Shown: one piece after another, positions 62,101-64,000 of the stretch | Position numbering within the stretch: position 1 is the stretch's first letter | Layout: each line of letters starts with the position of its first letter | Source: Betaproteobacteria bacterium | GTDB taxonomy: Bacteria; Bdellovibrionota_B; Oligoflexia; Silvanigrellales; Silvanigrellaceae | Reading direction: 5' to 3' | Assembly: GCA_016868315.1 (NCBI GenBank) | Contig: VGHE01000010.1 | Coordinates: 35,160 to 99,159 of the forward strand | Length of the DNA stretch: 64,000 nt | The notes under the pieces: model-generated | The model's database searches: none | What the model was told of the DNA's origin: nothing | The model's input: the letters and a program-made list of their open reading frames with translations, nothing else | Program-made: the position numbers and the translations under genes

Positions 62101-64000
62101 GCTCTGACATCGTCTGGAAGCAATTGGTGGGCTGTTTGCGCGTATTCGAGTGCTTTCTGGAATGCAAAGACTTTGAGTGCCAGTCGACCCGCATTCAGTA
62201 GAATACCTCGCGCCCATCCTGGATCACGCTGTGGGCGTCCGTTTTTAAGATGATAAGCCAGTTCGAAAGGTTCAATTGCAACACGGCGACCGCCCGGGGT
62301 TTTGTCATTTTCCTCTTGAACCATTTTGCGGTGAAGCCAGACGGCATAACCGTGGTGGCAATCCGTTCTAAGCTCGTGCCCCGCCATCTGATAGGCAGCC
62401 TCACGAACCTTGTCGTGCACAAAACTCAAGGTGTCTCGCCCGAAGTAAACGAGGTGTTTTTCCGAAAGTTCACTGAGGCAACGCAGTAGCGGTGCTTTGA
62501 TTTCCTTTTCCCGCAGGAGATACTCAAGAGCTCCGAGTTGAACTTCGTTCCCAACCACACTGGCAACCAGCAGCAGTTGCTTGCTCTCGGGGTTGAGCTC
62601 AGCGATCCGTTCGGAGACAAGCGAGGCGATTCCATGCGACAAAGATGCACTCTGTGCCTTTGCGGAATCGAAGAACCATTCATCGCCGCTTTCATCAGGA
62701 TGATAGATTTCTTTGGTCAAGCAAAAGTTGAGATATTCTCTGATATAGAAAGGATTTCCCTGAGTCAGTAAAAAGGTCATGCGCTGCAGTTTGGTGATTT
62801 GGGCGCCTGCTTCGTCAAGCAGATTTTCGACTAAAGCATTCGACTCTTCTTCGCTGAGTGGCCCAAGCATTACGTGCGATTGTGGGCCTTCGTGTTGCAG
62901 GATGCGCTGATAAAATGGATGCTCTTGGGTAACTTCATTGCTTCGATAGGAACCAAGAAGAAGAAGCTTACCGAGTTCACCTTTTCGAGCCCGTGCAGAT
63001 ACGATTTCAATGACCGACAGGCTCTCCGTGTCAGCCCACTGCAGGTCATCGAGAACAAGGATCAAAGCAGCATCTCGAAGCCCGAACATGACCAATAAAT
63101 CAACGAGTGTTTCAAGGAAGGTTCGAGATTCATCCTCAAATTCTTCGTGTGGCAATTCTTTGGTGAAGGAGAAAATATCGCGCAGCGAGGTGAAGCGTTG
63201 TGTGAGAAGTCTGAGGCGCGCACCGAGAACGTTGCCCACGTCTTTTGCCCAGCTCTTTGTTTCGGCTTCCGGTTCGAGCGCCATTTCACGAAGGTAGCCA
63301 TGTATAATGGAAAGAATGCCAGACAGCGGCACATTTCGTTCGAACTCGGAAAACTTTCCAATGAGTGTGCGCACTCCGAGGCTCGAGGCCTTCCACCCGA
63401 CCTCGTAGCACAGGCGCGATTTTCCTCCGCCGGAGGGTGCTCCGATAAAGGCGCATCCACCGCGTCCACTGATGGCCTCGTCGAGTTGGTTTCCGAGCTT
63501 GTTGAGCTCGCTCTTTCTTCCCACAAAGGCGATTTTTGTCTTCAATTCACGGATGCGATCTTTTTTCCCGAGCGCAAAAATAGAGACGTGCCGAGATTCT
63601 GTTAATTCGGCAAGACAAAGGCGCAGGTCGTATGCCAGACCGCGCGCACTTGCATAGCGATCGTCGGGGTTCTTGCGCAGGAGTTTCTGCACGATTTCGC
63701 TGAGTGGTTCAGGGAATGAGGGAATTTCTTCGCTGAGTGGCTGAGGCACTCCATTGAGGATTTTCTCGAGAAGCAACTTTGGTGTTGCTTCCCGAAAGGG
63801 CGGGTGTCCCGTTGCCACTTCATAGAGAGTCGCTCCGAGTGAATAAAGGTCGGCCTGTTCTTCTCGCTTTGCTTTGATAAAGCCGCTTCTCTCGGGTGCA
63901 AGATAGGGCAGGGTTGCCAGGGCATGTGCGGGTCGACTCAAAAAATCGCTGCTGTTGATGAGTGCCGCTTGTCCGAAGTCTACGAATACAGGTTGATTGT
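59178..64000 (-). CDS. Ser/Thr kinase-AAA ATPase-GAF-SpoIIE phosphatase, partial
   Basis: The 3' portion (about 1606 residues) of a giant signalling protein that runs off the window. It enters in the kinase C-lobe: VDFGQAALI is the DFG segment and PYLAPERSG the APE. Next is an AAA_16-type ATPase with Walker A GAPSGGGKS near 186 and Walker B LILVLDDLQWAD near 315, then about 700 residues of helical repeats, one of them hydrophobic enough to be a membrane segment (near 715-740), a GAF domain (about 1170-1330), and a SpoIIE-type PP2C phosphatase (about 1365-1585) with GGDWF, VGDVTGHG and FLYTDGLVE. Kinase and phosphatase active sites both look intact. Likely target: a STAS or similar protein. 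Confidence 0.9.
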   Translation of the reverse strand, partial: NQPVFVDFGQAALINSSDFLSRPAHALATLPYLAPERSGFIKAKREEQADLYSLGATLYEVATGHPPFREATPKLLLEKILNGVPQPLSEEIPSFPEPLSEIVQKLLRKNPDDRYASARGLAYDLRLCLAELTESRHVSIFALGKKDRIRELKTKIAFVGRKSELNKLGNQLDEAISGRGGCAFIGAPSGGGKSRLCYEVGWKASSLGVRTLIGKFSEFERNVPLSGILSIIHGYLREMALEPEAETKSWAKDVGNVLGARLRLLTQRFTSLRDIFSFTKELPHEEFEDESRTFLETLVDLLVMFGLRDAALILVLDDLQWADTESLSVIEIVSARARKGELGKLLLLGSYRSNEVTQEHPFYQRILQHEGPQSHVMLGPLSEEESNALVENLLDEAGAQITKLQRMTFLLTQGNPFYIREYLNFCLTKEIYHPDESGDEWFFDSAKAQSASLSHGIASLVSERIAELNPESKQLLLVASVVGNEVQLGALEYLLREKEIKAPLLRCLSELSEKHLVYFGRDTLSFVHDKVREAAYQMAGHELRTDCHHGYAVWLHRKMVQEENDKTPGGRRVAIEPFELAYHLKNGRPQRDPGWARGILLNAGRLALKVFAFQKALEYAQTAHQLLPDDVRANPQVLNEFILISELLADARVLNEDPVGAVDLYTSLLDYIKIDLHKTEILGKLCECNLTLFRYRDSLEAGIQGVQLLKRKIDTSEGKSLLMIFALLIPFAVGLAWWRLFGKAEKKFQTQQDEIFFKLLVNIQVALFFSRPVCAVSNQMRYTLTLLRHEPCKHRAMIIGYWGVVAGVFGIAKISNRIYRSSLQYFEQHPDPIARSFLLFTWGYLNEFPRARLRESHSKHVQALETLETAGESFWRVLTMQGLIHMDEYGLGNGETYALLSRYTNLIFRIKQTPTILDAVLRHHLLTKNQEELEKYEKIVAEAGQAIRADGFDTIDSCYAHLSLGELNILREDPQSALPYLQEAFRIVVRHAHRVSYCIFVPVILALCYVRLNRPWAALPPLALAWVNQIFSARLLLPKTCFVTGELLYRSGARILGRWFAQKGIEKAHYHRLPAITHELRMNFASMIVDDDPEYAGIVYRMCREYFSERQYLFYVDRCDRGILRSQMLAESFTTQKHSSNSGRSTRSPAVGPTFSSQSSNRSSKTEVMRHRVEIESLLQIFLNLSALNEKEPFLDAVLDAMCHSTGARVGALFLYEGENLKPVRTRGCLLEEVGESVNPASGIDKWFLEKCAQEVKREPRIRPTAWRTPHPACDGSAMVVPLPFKEKIYGYCYLANVEVNEYFDARSQRVVSPLASQAAITYQNFILLNAKEEKARLDAELNAARLMQNALLPNSIEVPSLEISYFYEPASQTGGDWFHHHFDAAHDRLYAFVGDVTGHGLPSAMLTAVVSGAIQSHLKRDFERARGDLLGLEESLKELAEIANFAVFSAGARSQRFMTMSFVCLDLKTGELGMVNAGHPPPYVYSAHEGRVSALPCSGSLLGFSETPAFGFAKHTLSPGDSIFLYTDGLVENICDGKPILSSRNLRKSIQASQEPSICVEDLAHLVRTAAQQQALEDDVTVYMFRWQAERNQNKAEYHGLPLAG

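Overview
The window reads as a chromosomal segment of a free-living or predatory-type Gram-negative bacterium of moderate GC content. Gram-negative organisation is supported by RseP, PssA, the succinylase branch of diaminopimelate synthesis (DapC-DapD), a SurA/PpiD-type periplasmic foldase, MreC/MreD-PBP2-RodA and about ten predicted lipoproteins. GlnRS, AsnRS, a diphosphate-type phosphofructokinase and very large multidomain signalling proteins fit a Bdellovibrionota/Oligoflexia-like or other deltaproteobacterium-like lineage. That placement is inference; no rRNA or tRNA gene is present. I see no insertion sequence, prophage, CRISPR array or integrase. Gene density is very high, no gap exceeds 300 bases, and most starts can be fixed by a GGAGG/AAGGAG-like site 5-10 nt upstream.

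Layout. 1-412: the end of asnS and its terminator. 373-9963 (minus): a close-packed five-gene unit of unknown helical protein, AsnB asparagine synthase, small lipoprotein, a hybrid histidine kinase-receiver-adenylate cyclase, and an LprI-like secreted protein. 10100-15787 (mostly plus): pyrG, a lipoprotein, hemL, dtd and a PhoR-like kinase. 15818-20379: lipoproteins, including one with an RTX-type calcium block and no ordinary start codon, a lipoprotein lipase and a PhoB-like regulator. 20492-23569 (minus): orphan nuoB, nadK and a PPIase. 23747-29536 (plus): the rod-shape operon mreC-mreD-mrdA-rodA running into a cytochrome c and ruvC. 29538-31535: a small secreted protein and hisS (minus). 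31703-36887 (plus): uppS-rseP-tsaB-pssA-asd. 36953-43458: surface proteins (CFI-box/barrel lipoprotein, GHL10-like lipoprotein, vWA-like lipoprotein) and a winged-helix protein. 43492-46171 (minus): PPi-type phosphofructokinase and purA. 46311-50458: lipoprotein, TPR protein, dapC, dapD. 50501-55996: a STAS protein coupled to a COQ8-like ABC1 kinase, a lipoprotein, a degenerate receiver-GHKL ATPase, a HExxH protease and a secreted coiled-coil protein. 56025-64000: a very long hairpin, a YciB-like membrane protein, glnS with a coupled START-domain protein, and a kinase-AAA-GAF-SpoIIE phosphatase giant cut by the window end.

How it fits together. Envelope growth dominates: lipid carrier (uppS), phospholipid (pssA), diaminopimelate and aspartate-family precursors (asd, dapC, dapD), rod-shape machinery, periplasmic folding and envelope stress proteolysis (rseP), with many lipoproteins beside them. 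The second theme is signalling: a cyclase-kinase hybrid, a PhoR/PhoB-like pair separated by about 4 kb, and scattered parts of a partner-switching type system (STAS, GHKL ATPase, SpoIIE-type phosphatase). The most unusual items are the STAS/COQ8-like kinase bicistron, the pseudo-receiver/GHKL protein, the giant kinase-phosphatase fusion, the possible ATC start of the RTX-block lipoprotein, and the 24-bp hairpin between convergent genes.
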